Made by a program: the position numbers and the translations under genes
The notes under the pieces: generated by a model
What the model saw: only the letters and a program-made list of their open reading frames with translations
Database searches by the model: none
Told to the model about the DNA's origin: nothing
Assembly (NCBI RefSeq): GCF_001440405.1
Contig: NZ_LLXX01000025.1
Span: 96,496-150,798, forward strand
Direction of reading: 5' to 3'
DNA length: 54,303 nucleotides
Source of the DNA: Bradyrhizobium valentinum
Lineage (GTDB): Bacteria; Pseudomonadota; Alphaproteobacteria; Rhizobiales; Xanthobacteraceae
Shown here: positions 9,075 through 17,467 of the stretch, in pieces
How positions within the stretch are numbered: position 1 is the stretch's first letter
How the letters are laid out: every line of letters starts with the position of its first letter

Positions 9075-9187
9075 GTTAAAGCCACTCCAAGTTTCTCGTT
9101 GGGAGGGCTTGCGATGCCTGGGTGGTGCCAGCCCCTATAGCTGATACAATCGGGGCTCGGATTTTTTCAGTTTTTCGCGGAACTTTT

Positions 9188-10150
9188 TTAGAGGGGAGAA
9201 ATCACCGTCACGAACGATGAGACCTGACGGACACGCGCGCCCGTCGGATGCACGACAGCTTCGAGCGCCTGTTTAGGATCGTTCAAATCAAAGATGCCAC
9301 TCACCCGTTGTGCACCGATGAACGGGTCGGCCATCACGATGCGGCCCGGAATCCAGCGGCCGATACGCGCGACCAGCGTCGACACCGCCTCCTTTTCCGC
9401 GATGATGAAATTGTCGCGCCATGACGCGATCTGGCTCGCCTCGCGCGATCCACGCTCGATGCCGCGCGTCGAGCGGTCAAACGTCACCCAATCTCTGGCC
9501 CGAAGCTTTTCGCCCAACGCGAGCGGCGAGTCGGCCGCCCGTACCTCGACGAGGCCGTGGTCGACCGTGACGGTCAGCATGCCGGCATCGTTGGCAAGAT
9601 CGAAGGCTGTCCCCAATGCGGTCACCGTAAGGTCGGCCGTCCTCACTGAGAACGGCCGCTGAGGCTCCCGCGCGACGTCGAAGAATGCCATGCCGGCGAG
9701 CAACTCGATGCGACGACTCTGGTTCATGAAATCCATGCCGATGGCGCTATCGGGTCCGAGCGTCGCCACGCTGCCGTCCGGCAGCGTGATGCTGCGGATC
9801 TCACCCGTGCCGGTGATGTGGTCGGCGCGGCCGCGGATCAGGACTTCCGGGAGGAATGAGTAAGTGGCGCCGATGGCGCCGAGACCGATCGCACCGCCTA
9901 TGACAAAGTTTCGCCGCGTCAGTCCCAGGCTTTCGCGGCGCTCGGCCCTGCGACGGTCGGTGAGAATTTTGCCGGCTGCGCCGTGGACTTTCGCCACGCG
10001 CCCCCAGATCCTTTCGTGCTCCGGTCCGCGCGCCCGCCAAGCGCGCACCATCTCGATCGCGACCGGATTTTCAGGGTCATTCTGCAGCCGAATGACGAGA
10101 TCAATAGCCTCGTTCGTCAGCCGATCCTGGTCTGGCCCCGCCTCGCTCAT
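9188..10150 (-). CDS. fecR: FecR-like anti-sigma/sigma regulator
   Basis: A 320-residue inner-membrane regulator. The cytoplasmic DUF4880 domain (EAIDLVIRLQNDPENPVAIEMV, then WRARGPEHERIWGRV) leads to one helix (RNFVIGGAIGLGAIGATYSFL, about residues 79-99). The periplasmic FecR domain contains GEIRSITLPDGSVATLGPDSAI and FDVAREPQRPFSVRT, and a C-terminal secretin/STN-like part (RVSGIFDLNDPKQALEAV). By analogy with E. coli FecR, it binds the receptor STN domain in the periplasm and controls the sigma factor. It is downstream of the sigma gene and upstream of the receptor. Confidence 0.92.
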   Translation of the reverse strand: MSEAGPDQDRLTNEAIDLVIRLQNDPENPVAIEMVRAWRARGPEHERIWGRVAKVHGAAGKILTDRRRAERRESLGLTRRNFVIGGAIGLGAIGATYSFLPEVLIRGRADHITGTGEIRSITLPDGSVATLGPDSAIGMDFMNQSRRIELLAGMAFFDVAREPQRPFSVRTADLTVTALGTAFDLANDAGMLTVTVDHGLVEVRAADSPLALGEKLRARDWVTFDRSTRGIERGSREASQIASWRDNFIIAEKEAVSTLVARIGRWIPGRIVMADPFIGAQRVSGIFDLNDPKQALEAVVHPTGARVRQVSSFVTVISPL

Positions 10151-10249
10151 TCGTATTCCTTCGATAGGCCGCGACCATAGGTCGGAGAATCGCGCCTACC
10201 TTCTAATACAAGCGAGCAGCGGCAAATTTCACACTGGAGATGAAAAAAG

Positions 10250-10747
10250 TCAGAAGTCGTCGACCCGCGTCAAGAGATGCCGGTAGCCCTCCCGGATCAA
10301 CCCCCAGGTCCGTCCGGTCGACAAGTTCAACTCCGCCGCCACTTCCTGGATTGTGCGCTCGCCGAGCCGGTGCATCTCAAAAGCCATGCGTGTGCGCTCG
10401 GGCAACTCGGCCAGTGCCTGCCGCGTCTGCGCCAGGCACTGGCGCGAACAGACAACGGCCTCGGCCGAGGGCGTCGGATCGGCGATCTTGGAGGCGTCAT
10501 CGAGGTCGGTGGTCTGGATCAGGCTCTCGCGGCGCTGGTGGTTGGCGCTGAGATTGCGCGAGACTTGATACAGATAGGCCTTGGGATTGTGGTTGGAGCC
10601 AACCTCGGCCGGCGGCGACGCCAGCACCCGCAGGAAGGTGTCCTGGGTGATGTCGGCGGCCGTCTCGGCGCTATGGCCGCGCCGCCGCAGGAAGCGCTTC
10701 AGCTCCTGGCTATGCCGCCGAAACAGTTCTTGGATATCGAACGCCAC
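10250..10747 (-). CDS. fecI: FecI-like ECF RNA polymerase sigma factor
   Basis: A 165-residue ECF sigma factor. Region 2 includes ELKRFLRRRGHSAETAADITQDTFLRVL and NPKAYLYQVSRNL; region 4 includes LAELPERTRMAFEMHRLGERTIQEVAAEL. A GTG start at 10747 is chosen because GGGGGGA lies eight bases upstream; a longer TTG start at 10771 has no such site. It should be released or activated by FecR when the receptor is loaded, and then transcribe the receptor operon. A FecI-type promoter before 9074 was not identified by eye. Confidence 0.9.
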   Translation of the reverse strand: MAFDIQELFRRHSQELKRFLRRRGHSAETAADITQDTFLRVLASPPAEVGSNHNPKAYLYQVSRNLSANHQRRESLIQTTDLDDASKIADPTPSAEAVVCSRQCLAQTRQALAELPERTRMAFEMHRLGERTIQEVAAELNLSTGRTWGLIREGYRHLLTRVDDF

Positions 10748-11223
10748 TAAACACGTCCCCCCGGGTCGCAAGGATGCGTCGAAGCGCCTTCCTGCTTGCC
10801 AACCGCAGAGTCATTCCATATGGGAACGATAATTTCCTTGCAATCTCAGATATTTAGATCGCCTCTAAGTTGGAGGCACCAAGCAATTGAATTTCATCGA
10901 TGCTCGACGGCTTTCCCCTTTATAGCGCTGGAATCCTGAGACATTTGTGAGTGTTGCTTTTCTGCGCCGGTGGCATGCGAAAGAACCTCAATGTGAGACA
11001 ATCCGCATCCTTCCGATGGATGCAGATCCGCAGAGACACGGAGATCTCGGCCACTCTATCGCAACGGATCGGAACCTGATCCGCCGACGTCTTCCCCGAT
11101 CTCCTGCCGCAGCTTCGGTCCAGCGGCGAGCCGGCGTCCCAGCGTTTCGAGGAAACTGCTGTAGTGCATCACGGGCTTTCGATCGCGTTTGAGGACACTG
11201 CTTTCAGGAAATGCAGGAAGCAA
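10748..11223. other. Intergenic region between fecI and the MBL-fold gene
   Basis: About 480 bases with no supported gene. A plus-strand ORF at 10947-11192 has no family resemblance and is probably chance. The AT-richer stretch around 10820-10870 is the likely promoter region of fecI, but I saw no clear Fur, Irr or RirA box. Confidence 0.4.
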
Positions 11224-11250
11224 GGAGAGCGCCGGTCGTGGCCGCTCTCC
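11224..11250 (-). terminator. Putative terminator of the DsbA-like/MBL operon
   Basis: Perfect 8-bp arms, GGAGAGCG at 11224-11231 and CGCTCTCC at 11243-11250, flank an 11-base loop. They sit 36-62 bases after the stop of the minus-strand MBL gene. Read on the minus strand, the stem is followed by a T-containing but not pure T stretch, so termination is plausible rather than certain. Confidence 0.5.
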
Positions 11251-11285
11251 TCATCAGTCCAATCAGAACAAGATTGGCGCCCCCC

Positions 11286-12185
11286 TCAGCCCCACTTCAT
11301 TTCGCCCTTGGCAACCTTGGAGCCGATGTCGAGAGCAACGCCCATGCCAAGATTGGGGAACCTGGCCTCCATGGCGGCCTTCAGCGCCGCGGCATCCTTG
11401 GCCTTGGCCAATTCCTCCTCAAACGCGAGCAGATAAGCCTTCGTGTGCTGAATGCCCGAAAGATCGGTCGCCACACCCGGCGCCATATGGCCCGCGACCA
11501 CGACAGCCGGAGTGCGGGCGACGATCTTGTCCAGGTTCGCGATCCACGCCGCGCGCTGTTCCTTCGCGGGAGTGTCGGCAGTCCAGACGTGAACGCCGGA
11601 GAACACCATGACGCCGCCGAAAACCCCCTTAAGCGAGGGCACCCAGAGATAGCGACGGTTTGCCAGGCCTTCAGCGGCGACGATCTCGACGGTCTCGCCG
11701 TCGACCGTCAAGGACGCGCCGTCGAACGGTTCAGGAAGCACGATGTCGGAGAGGGTCTGCGGACCGTTCTCCTTGAGCTGCGGTCCCCAAACGGCCAGCT
11801 TCTTCTCGACGTTGCCCTTGATCGCCTCGAGCGTCGCCGCTGCCGCGATCACCTTCACGCCCGGAAAGGCTTCACGAACCGGCTTCAGGCTGAAGTAGTA
11901 GTCCGGATCAGACTGGCTGATGTAAATTGCGGTGAGCTTCTTGCCCGTCGCGTTGATCGCATCGGCCAGCGCGCGTCCATCCGGATAGCTGAAGCCGCCA
12001 TCGATCAAGAGAGCTTCGCTCGGCCCGGACAGTAGTACCGGGGCGCGGAAGAAACCGTTGGGACCAGCCGGAAAGTGCTTCCAGCTCAGTTTGGTTTCGG
12101 CAGCGTGACCGAACTCAGCAGGGGCGAACACGGCTGCTGCGCCAGCCGCCAGGGTCGTCTTCATGATATCTCTCCGTGTAGGCAT
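11286..12185 (-). CDS. MBL-fold protein lacking the canonical zinc motif
   Basis: A 299-residue exported protein. The N-terminus TRRDIMKTTLAAGAAAVF looks like a twin-arginine signal. The body has metallo-beta-lactamase-fold landmarks: ALLIDGGFSYPDG after the first strands, and later GVHVW and VVVAGHMAPG. The HxHxDH zinc motif, expected as THxHPDHYF at residues 90-98, reads SQSDPDYYF, so three metal-binding His are replaced by Gln, Asp and Tyr. It may be non-catalytic or use a different centre. It follows the DsbA-like gene on the same strand (about 100-bp gap) and may share LysR control. Substrate unknown. Confidence 0.78.
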   Translation of the reverse strand: MPTRRDIMKTTLAAGAAAVFAPAEFGHAAETKLSWKHFPAGPNGFFRAPVLLSGPSEALLIDGGFSYPDGRALADAINATGKKLTAIYISQSDPDYYFSLKPVREAFPGVKVIAAAATLEAIKGNVEKKLAVWGPQLKENGPQTLSDIVLPEPFDGASLTVDGETVEIVAAEGLANRRYLWVPSLKGVFGGVMVFSGVHVWTADTPAKEQRAAWIANLDKIVARTPAVVVAGHMAPGVATDLSGIQHTKAYLLAFEEELAKAKDAAALKAAMEARFPNLGMGVALDIGSKVAKGEMKWG

Positions 12186-12285
12186 GTTGGTCTCCGTTCA
12201 ACTTTCGAAACAGGGCAATCTCCGCGTGAGAAGCTCGTCAGGACACCCCTCTCGGCGCGAAATCGGCATCAATGATGGGTGATGA

Positions 12286-12918
12286 TCAGGCGGCCTTGAG
12301 CTGTGAAACGAGAAGATCGAAGCGGCCGAACAAGAGATTGCCGGGCAGCAAATGCCGGCTGGCACCTTCTCCCACCAGCATGGCGGGAACGCCGGAAATG
12401 CCGAACCGCCGCATGTCGAGCTGCGCGGCGTCGATCGACCGGCGATAATCCTGCATCAATTGTTCGTCCGGCGTCCGCACCCGCTCGGCTGCGGCTGGCA
12501 GGCCAATCGACTCGAGGATGTCGCTCACTCCGGCCAAGCTGACATTGTCCCGACCGTCCACGTAGCGGGCTCGCTGGAGCGCCTTGAGCGCATCGAGCTC
12601 CCTTGCGGGTTCAGTGACGCGCACGGCGATCACACCGAGCGTCGCCGGTGCGGAATCGAACATGCCGCCGCGCCCGCCGAGGACTTCGGTTCGATAGGCT
12701 TCTGAAAACGGCTGGCCCGTTAGCCGCGCGATCCGCTGGTCGTTCTGCCAAGCGTAGGCTGCGAACTGATCATTCATCGCGCGCGCTCCCTCGCCCGCGA
12801 ACAGACCTGTCGGCATGAGTTCGAGCGTCACGTCGCCGAGCTGCGTAAGGCCATCGAGCGCGGGGGCGGCGCCGTAGCACCAGCCGCAAAGCGGATCAAA
12901 GAGATAGGTGATGCGCAT
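12286..12918 (-). CDS. DsbA family (FrnE-like) thioredoxin-fold protein
   Basis: A 210-residue protein with the DPLCGWCYG motif near the N-terminus (CGWC, a CxxC redox centre) and the helical insertion of the DsbA/FrnE family. A cis-Pro motif, SGVPAMLVG, lies near residue 185. No signal peptide is present from ATG 12918, so it is probably cytoplasmic, as FrnE-type proteins are. It is divergent from a LysR regulator with an inverted repeat between, and upstream of the MBL-fold gene. A role in thiol or oxidative-stress chemistry is likely but not specific. Confidence 0.85.
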   Translation of the reverse strand: MRITYLFDPLCGWCYGAAPALDGLTQLGDVTLELMPTGLFAGEGARAMNDQFAAYAWQNDQRIARLTGQPFSEAYRTEVLGGRGGMFDSAPATLGVIAVRVTEPARELDALKALQRARYVDGRDNVSLAGVSDILESIGLPAAAERVRTPDEQLMQDYRRSIDAAQLDMRRFGISGVPAMLVGEGASRHLLPGNLLFGRFDLLVSQLKAA

Positions 12919-13000
12919 GTCCGGCTCAGTTGATCGATTTCGGTGGCGGCGGACATAGGCCAATTTCATTCGTTGATAAATGACCACCAATGCGACAGAC

Positions 13001-13019
13001 TGTATGCCAAATACATACA
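13001..13019. promoter_or_regulatory. Inverted repeat, candidate LysR operator
   Basis: TGTATG at 13001-13006 and CATACA at 13014-13019 form perfect 6-bp arms around seven bases. The element is in the 121-bp gap between the divergent DsbA-like (12918) and lysR (13040) starts and fits the T-N11-A pattern of LysR-type sites. It probably serves both autoregulation and activation of the divergent operon. Confidence 0.55.
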
Positions 13020-13039
13020 ATAACGTTGGGCGCCAAAGC

Positions 13040-13954
13040 ATGGAATCGATCAATCTCAACCGCCTGGCCTACTTTGCGGCCGTCGTCGATGCAGCGTCCT
13101 TTACCCGGGCAGCCGATCGGCTTGGCATCACAAAGACGGTCGTCAGCCAACAGGTGGCCCGGCTCGAGCAGGAGCTCAAGACCAGCCTGCTTGTGCGGAC
13201 GACGCGACGGGTCGAGCCGACCGAGGCGGGTCGTCTGCTCCATGCGCGATGTGTCATGATCTTGCGTGAAGCCGAAAATGCGTTCGCAGAGCTCGCCCAG
13301 ACGAATGCAGAGCCGATGGGGCTACTGCGGATCGCGGCGCCGAACGACTACGGGTCTTACATGCTGGCGCCGCTGGCGGCCGCATTCTCAAAAAAATTCC
13401 CCGCCTGCTGCGTCGACTTGATGCTGGCCGACTCCAGGATCGATCTTCTCGCGAACCAGATCGACCTTTCGATCCGCGTCGGCTGGCTCGATGATTCGGC
13501 CCTGCAGGCCAGGCGCATTGGGAGCTTTCGACAATTGTTAGTCGCCGCGCCAGGCGTCGTAAGGAGACGCGCGGTGGCACGGCCTGTCGATCTGGCACCC
13601 CTCCCGTTCATTGCAAATGGCGCACTGAAGGAGCCGCTGCAATGGCAATTCACCAAGAACGATTTCGAACGGCAGACCGTTCGCATGAACCAAACCCTGA
13701 CCATCAATACAACGCCCGCAGTCCTTGCGGCGACCATCGCCGGCGCTGGTCTCTCGGTGCTGCCAGATTTTTTGGTTGTAAATGAAATCAAGGCCGGGCG
13801 GCTGGTTCATATCCTGCCCGCATGGATGCTCCCGGCCGGCGGTATTCACGCCGTTTATCCGGCCGCCCGCTTCCGCCCACCGAAAGTGACGGCGTTCGTT
13901 GCGATGCTGATGGAGGAACACAAGCGCACTTTGCCAACTATGGGAAGAAGGTAG
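13040..13954 (+). CDS. LysR family transcriptional regulator
   Basis: A 304-residue LysR-type regulator. The N-terminal winged helix-turn-helix (LNRLAYFAAVVDAASFTRAADRLGITKTVVSQQVARLEQ) is followed by the linker helix and a type-2 periplasmic-binding fold (GLLRIAAPNDYGSYMLAPL, NTTPAVLAATIAGAGLSVLPDFLV). ATG 13040 is preferred because it places the HTH at the usual position. It is divergent from the DsbA-like/MBL operon and probably controls it through the repeat at 13001-13019. The effector is unknown. Confidence 0.9.
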   Translation: MESINLNRLAYFAAVVDAASFTRAADRLGITKTVVSQQVARLEQELKTSLLVRTTRRVEPTEAGRLLHARCVMILREAENAFAELAQTNAEPMGLLRIAAPNDYGSYMLAPLAAAFSKKFPACCVDLMLADSRIDLLANQIDLSIRVGWLDDSALQARRIGSFRQLLVAAPGVVRRRAVARPVDLAPLPFIANGALKEPLQWQFTKNDFERQTVRMNQTLTINTTPAVLAATIAGAGLSVLPDFLVVNEIKAGRLVHILPAWMLPAGGIHAVYPAARFRPPKVTAFVAMLMEEHKRTLPTMGRR

Positions 13955-14098
13955 TGCGAACACATCGTGCGTGATCGGTCTTGGCTAATCAGTCCTTTGT
14001 ATGCTCCCCTTAACGGTGACCTCGTTCCATCGTCGGATCTCGGGCATGGCGAAGATCTTGATTTTTCCGCGGACAGCACCGAACGAAGAAGCAAATGG

Positions 14099-14680
14099 CT
14101 AAGGCAGGGAAAATCCGGTGAGCCGGCTTTCGACCGTCTGAAGCAGCTCAAGCAACCGTGCTACGCTCCCCTCGCCGATCCTCGCCTTGACGGCCTTCAT
14201 GGCGCGTTCGATGTCGGCTGATGTCCGCGCGACGGCGCCGGCACCCTTGGCCGACAATACGACGCGCGACAGCCGCGGATTCCGGTCGGACGAAACCAGC
14301 CGGATCAGGTCCGCCTCCTCGAGGTCCTTCAGGATCCGAAGCAGACTGGGCATCAGCAAGGTGGCGCGGAAAGACAGCGTGGTCTTGTCGATTGGCACGG
14401 CGGGATCAAGCTTTCGCAGCACGCGCCACTGCTGTTCGGTAAATCCGTGCGCGCGCAGGATAGGCCGCATGTGAAACATGACGGCTTCGCGCGCGCGGAG
14501 AAGTGCAACAGGTAGCCCGGTCTCCACCTCCTGCGTCAGGCCGCCGCGCCGCGAGCCTTCTGCATGTCCCGGCGCCCTTCGTTTCTCCTTCTTCTGCGCA
14601 GCGCTCTTCCGCGCCGGACGACGATCATCCGCCTCGCCTGTCTTCAACCGGGTCCGCATCCGCCGCCGTCCTTGTTCCAT
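14099..14680 (-). CDS. MarR family regulator, HpaR-like
   Basis: A 193-residue MarR protein. About 50 basic, Lys/Arg-rich residues precede a conserved domain (HMRPILRAHGFTEQQWRVLRKLD, LLMPSLLRILKDLEEADLIRLVSSDRNPRLSRVVLSAKG). The domain strongly resembles HpaR/HpcR, repressors of homoprotocatechuate catabolic operons. A start at ATG 14659 with AAGGA upstream is an alternative that removes seven residues. It is divergent from the ABC transporter/FAD oxidoreductase operon, with a TAACATGTTA palindrome between, so it is the likely repressor of that operon. The ligand is probably an aromatic acid, by family analogy. Confidence 0.85.
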   Translation of the reverse strand: MEQGRRRMRTRLKTGEADDRRPARKSAAQKKEKRRAPGHAEGSRRGGLTQEVETGLPVALLRAREAVMFHMRPILRAHGFTEQQWRVLRKLDPAVPIDKTTLSFRATLLMPSLLRILKDLEEADLIRLVSSDRNPRLSRVVLSAKGAGAVARTSADIERAMKAVKARIGEGSVARLLELLQTVESRLTGFSLP

Positions 14681-14738
14681 CAGAATCGATTGTTGCCGGG
14701 GTCAGCATACCCCATTGCCTTGGGTTGACGCATCAACA

Positions 14739-14748
14739 TAACATGTTA
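14739..14748. promoter_or_regulatory. Palindrome, candidate MarR/HpaR operator
   Basis: TAACATGTTA is a perfect 10-bp palindrome in an AT-rich patch between the divergent marR (14680) and ABC permease operon. A TTGACG hexamer (14725-14730) just upstream could be a -35 element on the plus strand, which would put the palindrome in the promoter spacer. Confidence 0.5.
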
Positions 14749-14804
14749 AGTTCATGATAAGTAAAAATGGCCCAAGGGGCCTGCAGATCATACCGGGAGG
14801 ATCA

Positions 14805-14843
14805 ATGGTCGGGCTTCGCTTGCGGGAGCCGGGCGTCCGATGA
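14805..14843 (+). CDS. 12-residue upstream ORF coupled to the ABC permease
   Basis: ATG 14805, preceded by a very good GGGAGG (14795-14800), opens a 12-codon ORF (MVGLRLREPGVR). Its TGA overlaps the permease ATG at 14840 as ATGA. The best ribosome-binding site of the operon therefore belongs to this mini-ORF. It may simply feed ribosomes to the permease by reinitiation. No attenuator hairpin was recognised. Confidence 0.35.
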   Translation: MVGLRLREPGVR

Positions 14844-15643
14844 CGGACCGCGCGATGGAGGGCCTTGCGCCTCGGCCTGCCGCCCGCCCGGCGGCAATCG
14901 GCGACATCGTAGCGATGAGCGTCGTCGTGATCGCCATCCTCGTCACGATGCATGTCGTCAGTGGCTTCGTGCCCGACTACATCATGCCCTCTCCCGCCGC
15001 TGTTGCGAAAGCAGGCTGGAAGATCCTGACGGGCGATATGCTGCACGTGATGGCGACCGTGGGACGCCTGATGCTCGCCCTGCTGTTCTCGATGGTCGCC
15101 GGGGTCCTGATCGGACTCATCATGGGCGTATCCGCATCCATACGCCCGTTCCTGCGCGCGCTCGTCGTGATCGACACCGGCATCCCGGCGCTGTCATGGA
15201 TCCTGCTGGCCGTATTCTGGTTCAAGGATCCGGAGGTTCGAATCTTCTTCATCCTCACGATGATCCTTCTGCCCTTCTACGCGCTCAACACATACGACGG
15301 CATCCGCGCGCTGCCGAAGGATCTCGTCGACATGATCGAGAGCTTCCGGCCCTCGCGCTGGCAGATCGTGCGCTATCTGATCGCGCCGCACATCGTTCCC
15401 TATATTCTGCTGACGACAAAGACCGTCGTCGGCTATGCGACGCGAATGGTGATCTTCGCCGAGCTTGTCGCGGCAGCTGTCGGCATCGGCTCGCGCATGG
15501 GCCTGGCGCAATCCTCGTTCCACATCGACGAGGTGATGGCCTGGACCTTCCTGCTCGTCGTTCTCAACATGATTCTTCAGCTGATTGTGAGCGGAGTCGA
15601 GAAGATCGCGCTGAAGTGGCGGCCGGAGGCGTCAGTACGATGA
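14840..15643 (+). CDS. ABC transporter permease, NitT/TauT type
   Basis: A 267-residue inner-membrane permease of the SsuC/TauC class with about six hydrophobic helices. The EAA-type coupling loop is visible (ALPKDLVDMIESFRPSRWQI followed by LIAPHIVPYI). The first helix is IGDIVAMSVVVIAILVTMHVV. It is the first full gene of a plus-strand operon. Its stop overlaps the ATPase start (ATGA, 15640-15643). Relatives import sulfonates, pyrimidines, nitrate or aromatic acids; the substrate here is not determined by sequence. Confidence 0.9.
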   Translation: MTDRAMEGLAPRPAARPAAIGDIVAMSVVVIAILVTMHVVSGFVPDYIMPSPAAVAKAGWKILTGDMLHVMATVGRLMLALLFSMVAGVLIGLIMGVSASIRPFLRALVVIDTGIPALSWILLAVFWFKDPEVRIFFILTMILLPFYALNTYDGIRALPKDLVDMIESFRPSRWQIVRYLIAPHIVPYILLTTKTVVGYATRMVIFAELVAAAVGIGSRMGLAQSSFHIDEVMAWTFLLVVLNMILQLIVSGVEKIALKWRPEASVR

Positions 15644-16452
15644 GCGAACGGCCCACTTTCTCCAACTGCGCAGGCGTCGGGACCGAGCCGGTCATCGCGC
15701 TCGACGGCGTCGCCAAGAGCTTCGCCGGTTTCAGGGTGATCGAGGACCTAAGCTTTCGGGTGCGGCGCGGCGAGATCGTGACGCTGCTTGGCCGCACCGG
15801 CGCCGGAAAGACGACCGTGCTCAATCTCGTCATGGGGACTCTCCAGCCCGACGCCGGATCCGTACGCGTGGCCGGCCACGATCCGTTTCTCCAGTTCAAG
15901 GCCCTGCGCGGCCATATGGCCGTCAGCTTCCAGACCGACCGGCTGCTACCCTGGCGCACCGCGGTCGAGAACGCCGAGCTCGGTCTCCTCATCCTCGGCA
16001 GGCCGAAGCGCGAAGCGAGGGAAATCGCCGCGTCATGGCTTGATCGCGTGGGATTATCCGGTGCCGAGAACCGCTACGTTCATGAGCTTTCCGGAGGCAT
16101 GCGCCAGCGCGTTTCTCTCGCGCGCGCACTCGCAGTCGACCCGGAACTCGTGCTTCTGGACGAATCCTTCAGCCAGCTGGATCACATCACCTCTTCCGCC
16201 TTGCGGCGGGACTTCTGCAACCTGGCACGACAATTCGAAAAGACCTGCCTGATGGTGACGCACCGCATCGATGATGCCATCGAGATGGCTGACCGCGTCA
16301 TCGTGCTCGGCGCGAAGGCGCGCATTCGCCTGGAAGCGACCGTGCCGTCCGCAAGTGCCGTCGGGCAGACCAGGGACGGGCTGCGCCGCGACATCGAAAT
16401 CGCGCTCGGTCCGGAAGCGGAGCAGGAATCCAGTCAGCAAGAGCGCGGGTGA
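15640..16452 (+). CDS. ABC transporter ATP-binding protein, NitT/TauT type
   Basis: A 270-residue ATPase with Walker A GRTGAGKTT, a Q-loop region (VSFQTDRLLPWRTAVEN), the signature ELSGGMRQRVSLARAL, Walker B LVLLDESFSQLD and the switch His in MVTHRIDDA. The DEP usually following Walker B reads DES here, a mild variation. It couples ATP hydrolysis to the permease at 14840-15643, with which it overlaps by four bases. The frame is open upstream to 14767, but that part is a shadow of the permease. Confidence 0.92.
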   Translation: MSERPTFSNCAGVGTEPVIALDGVAKSFAGFRVIEDLSFRVRRGEIVTLLGRTGAGKTTVLNLVMGTLQPDAGSVRVAGHDPFLQFKALRGHMAVSFQTDRLLPWRTAVENAELGLLILGRPKREAREIAASWLDRVGLSGAENRYVHELSGGMRQRVSLARALAVDPELVLLDESFSQLDHITSSALRRDFCNLARQFEKTCLMVTHRIDDAIEMADRVIVLGAKARIRLEATVPSASAVGQTRDGLRRDIEIALGPEAEQESSQQERG

Positions 16453-16457
16453 CAACG

Positions 16458-17447
16458 ATGGCGCAGATTTCGAGACGCAATTTCATCACGCGAGCAGGCG
16501 GGCTTGCGATGGCGACGGCGCTTCCGGCACCTGCCGTTCTTCATGCGCAAGAACCGTTCACGGCAAAGTGGGCGACGGCGACGCCAGGGCTGACGGTCGC
16601 GTTCTACGACTACATCCGCGACAACAAGCTCGACCAGAAACACGGATTGCGTTTTCCGGAGCCGATCCTCAACACGTCAATCGCCGCGCTGTTCAACGAC
16701 TTCGTGGCCGGCTCCTACGAACTGATGATCGCAAGCTGGGATCCTTTCCTGACCCGCTACCAGGGCGGCGTACCGTGTCAGCTGCTCTGCACGCTGATGA
16801 CCGCCGACATGATCGGCCTCGTTGCCACCGAGAAGGGGCCGCGATCTGTTGCCGATCTCAAGGGAAAGACGGTCGCCGCGCCGCTGCAATCGGGCGTGTA
16901 TCGGATGACGCGCGCACTGATCAAGGAATTCGACAAGATCGACATCGAAACCACCGCGCAGGTGCAGAACGCGGACAATCCGGCGCAAGGCGTCACGCTC
17001 ACAATCGCCGACCGGGCTGATGCTGCGGTGGCCTGGGAGCCGATGATCAGCTCAGGGATCGCGCGGCGAGCCGACCTCGGCGTCATCTACAATGTGGGCG
17101 CGGTCTTCCGGGAAAAGACTTCGCTCGATCTGCCGTACTTCTGCGTCAACGCTCGCAAGGAGCTGCTTGATCGAACGCCCGGACTTTCGTCCCGGCTCAA
17201 CGCGATGTTCGGGGAATGCGTTGCCGGGCTCGAAGCCAACTTCGATCAAATCGCCGACAAATATGCTCCCCGCACGCGTATCGAGGCCGAACCCCTGAAA
17301 GCGGCCAAGAAGGCCGGGCGTCTCCGTTTCAAGTTCGCTGCAGCATCAGATCCGGCGACGCAGAAGACCATCACGATGGCTTCCGAGATCCTGGCGCGGC
17401 AAGGTGTCCTGGCACGCCCGGCGGACCCGGGCTTTTTCGCAACCTGA
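16458..17447 (+). CDS. ABC substrate-binding protein, NMT1/SsuA-like
   Basis: A 329-residue periplasmic binding protein with a twin-arginine signal (ISRRNFITRAGGLAMATALPAPAVLHAQ). The type-2 binding fold follows (AALFNDFVAGSYELMIASWDPFLTRY, DLKGKTVAAPLQSGVYRMTRAL, ADAAVAWEPM), matching NitT/TauT families. ATG 16458 places the RR motif at residues 6-7; a GTG at 16449 overlaps the ATPase stop. With the permease and ATPase it makes a complete importer. Its ligand is probably a small aromatic or sulfonate-like anion, which is inference only. Confidence 0.88.
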   Translation: MAQISRRNFITRAGGLAMATALPAPAVLHAQEPFTAKWATATPGLTVAFYDYIRDNKLDQKHGLRFPEPILNTSIAALFNDFVAGSYELMIASWDPFLTRYQGGVPCQLLCTLMTADMIGLVATEKGPRSVADLKGKTVAAPLQSGVYRMTRALIKEFDKIDIETTAQVQNADNPAQGVTLTIADRADAAVAWEPMISSGIARRADLGVIYNVGAVFREKTSLDLPYFCVNARKELLDRTPGLSSRLNAMFGECVAGLEANFDQIADKYAPRTRIEAEPLKAAKKAGRLRFKFAAASDPATQKTITMASEILARQGVLARPADPGFFAT

Positions 17448-17467
17448 ACTGAGGAATGGACTGAACG

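Noticed and set aside
10947..11192. 81-codon plus-strand ORF before the MBL gene
   Set aside because: No family resemblance and poor start context; probably chance.
14767..15639. N-terminal extension of the ABC ATPase to 561 residues
   Set aside because: It is the +1 shadow of the permease gene. The ATPase fold begins shortly after ATG 15640, which overlaps the permease stop.
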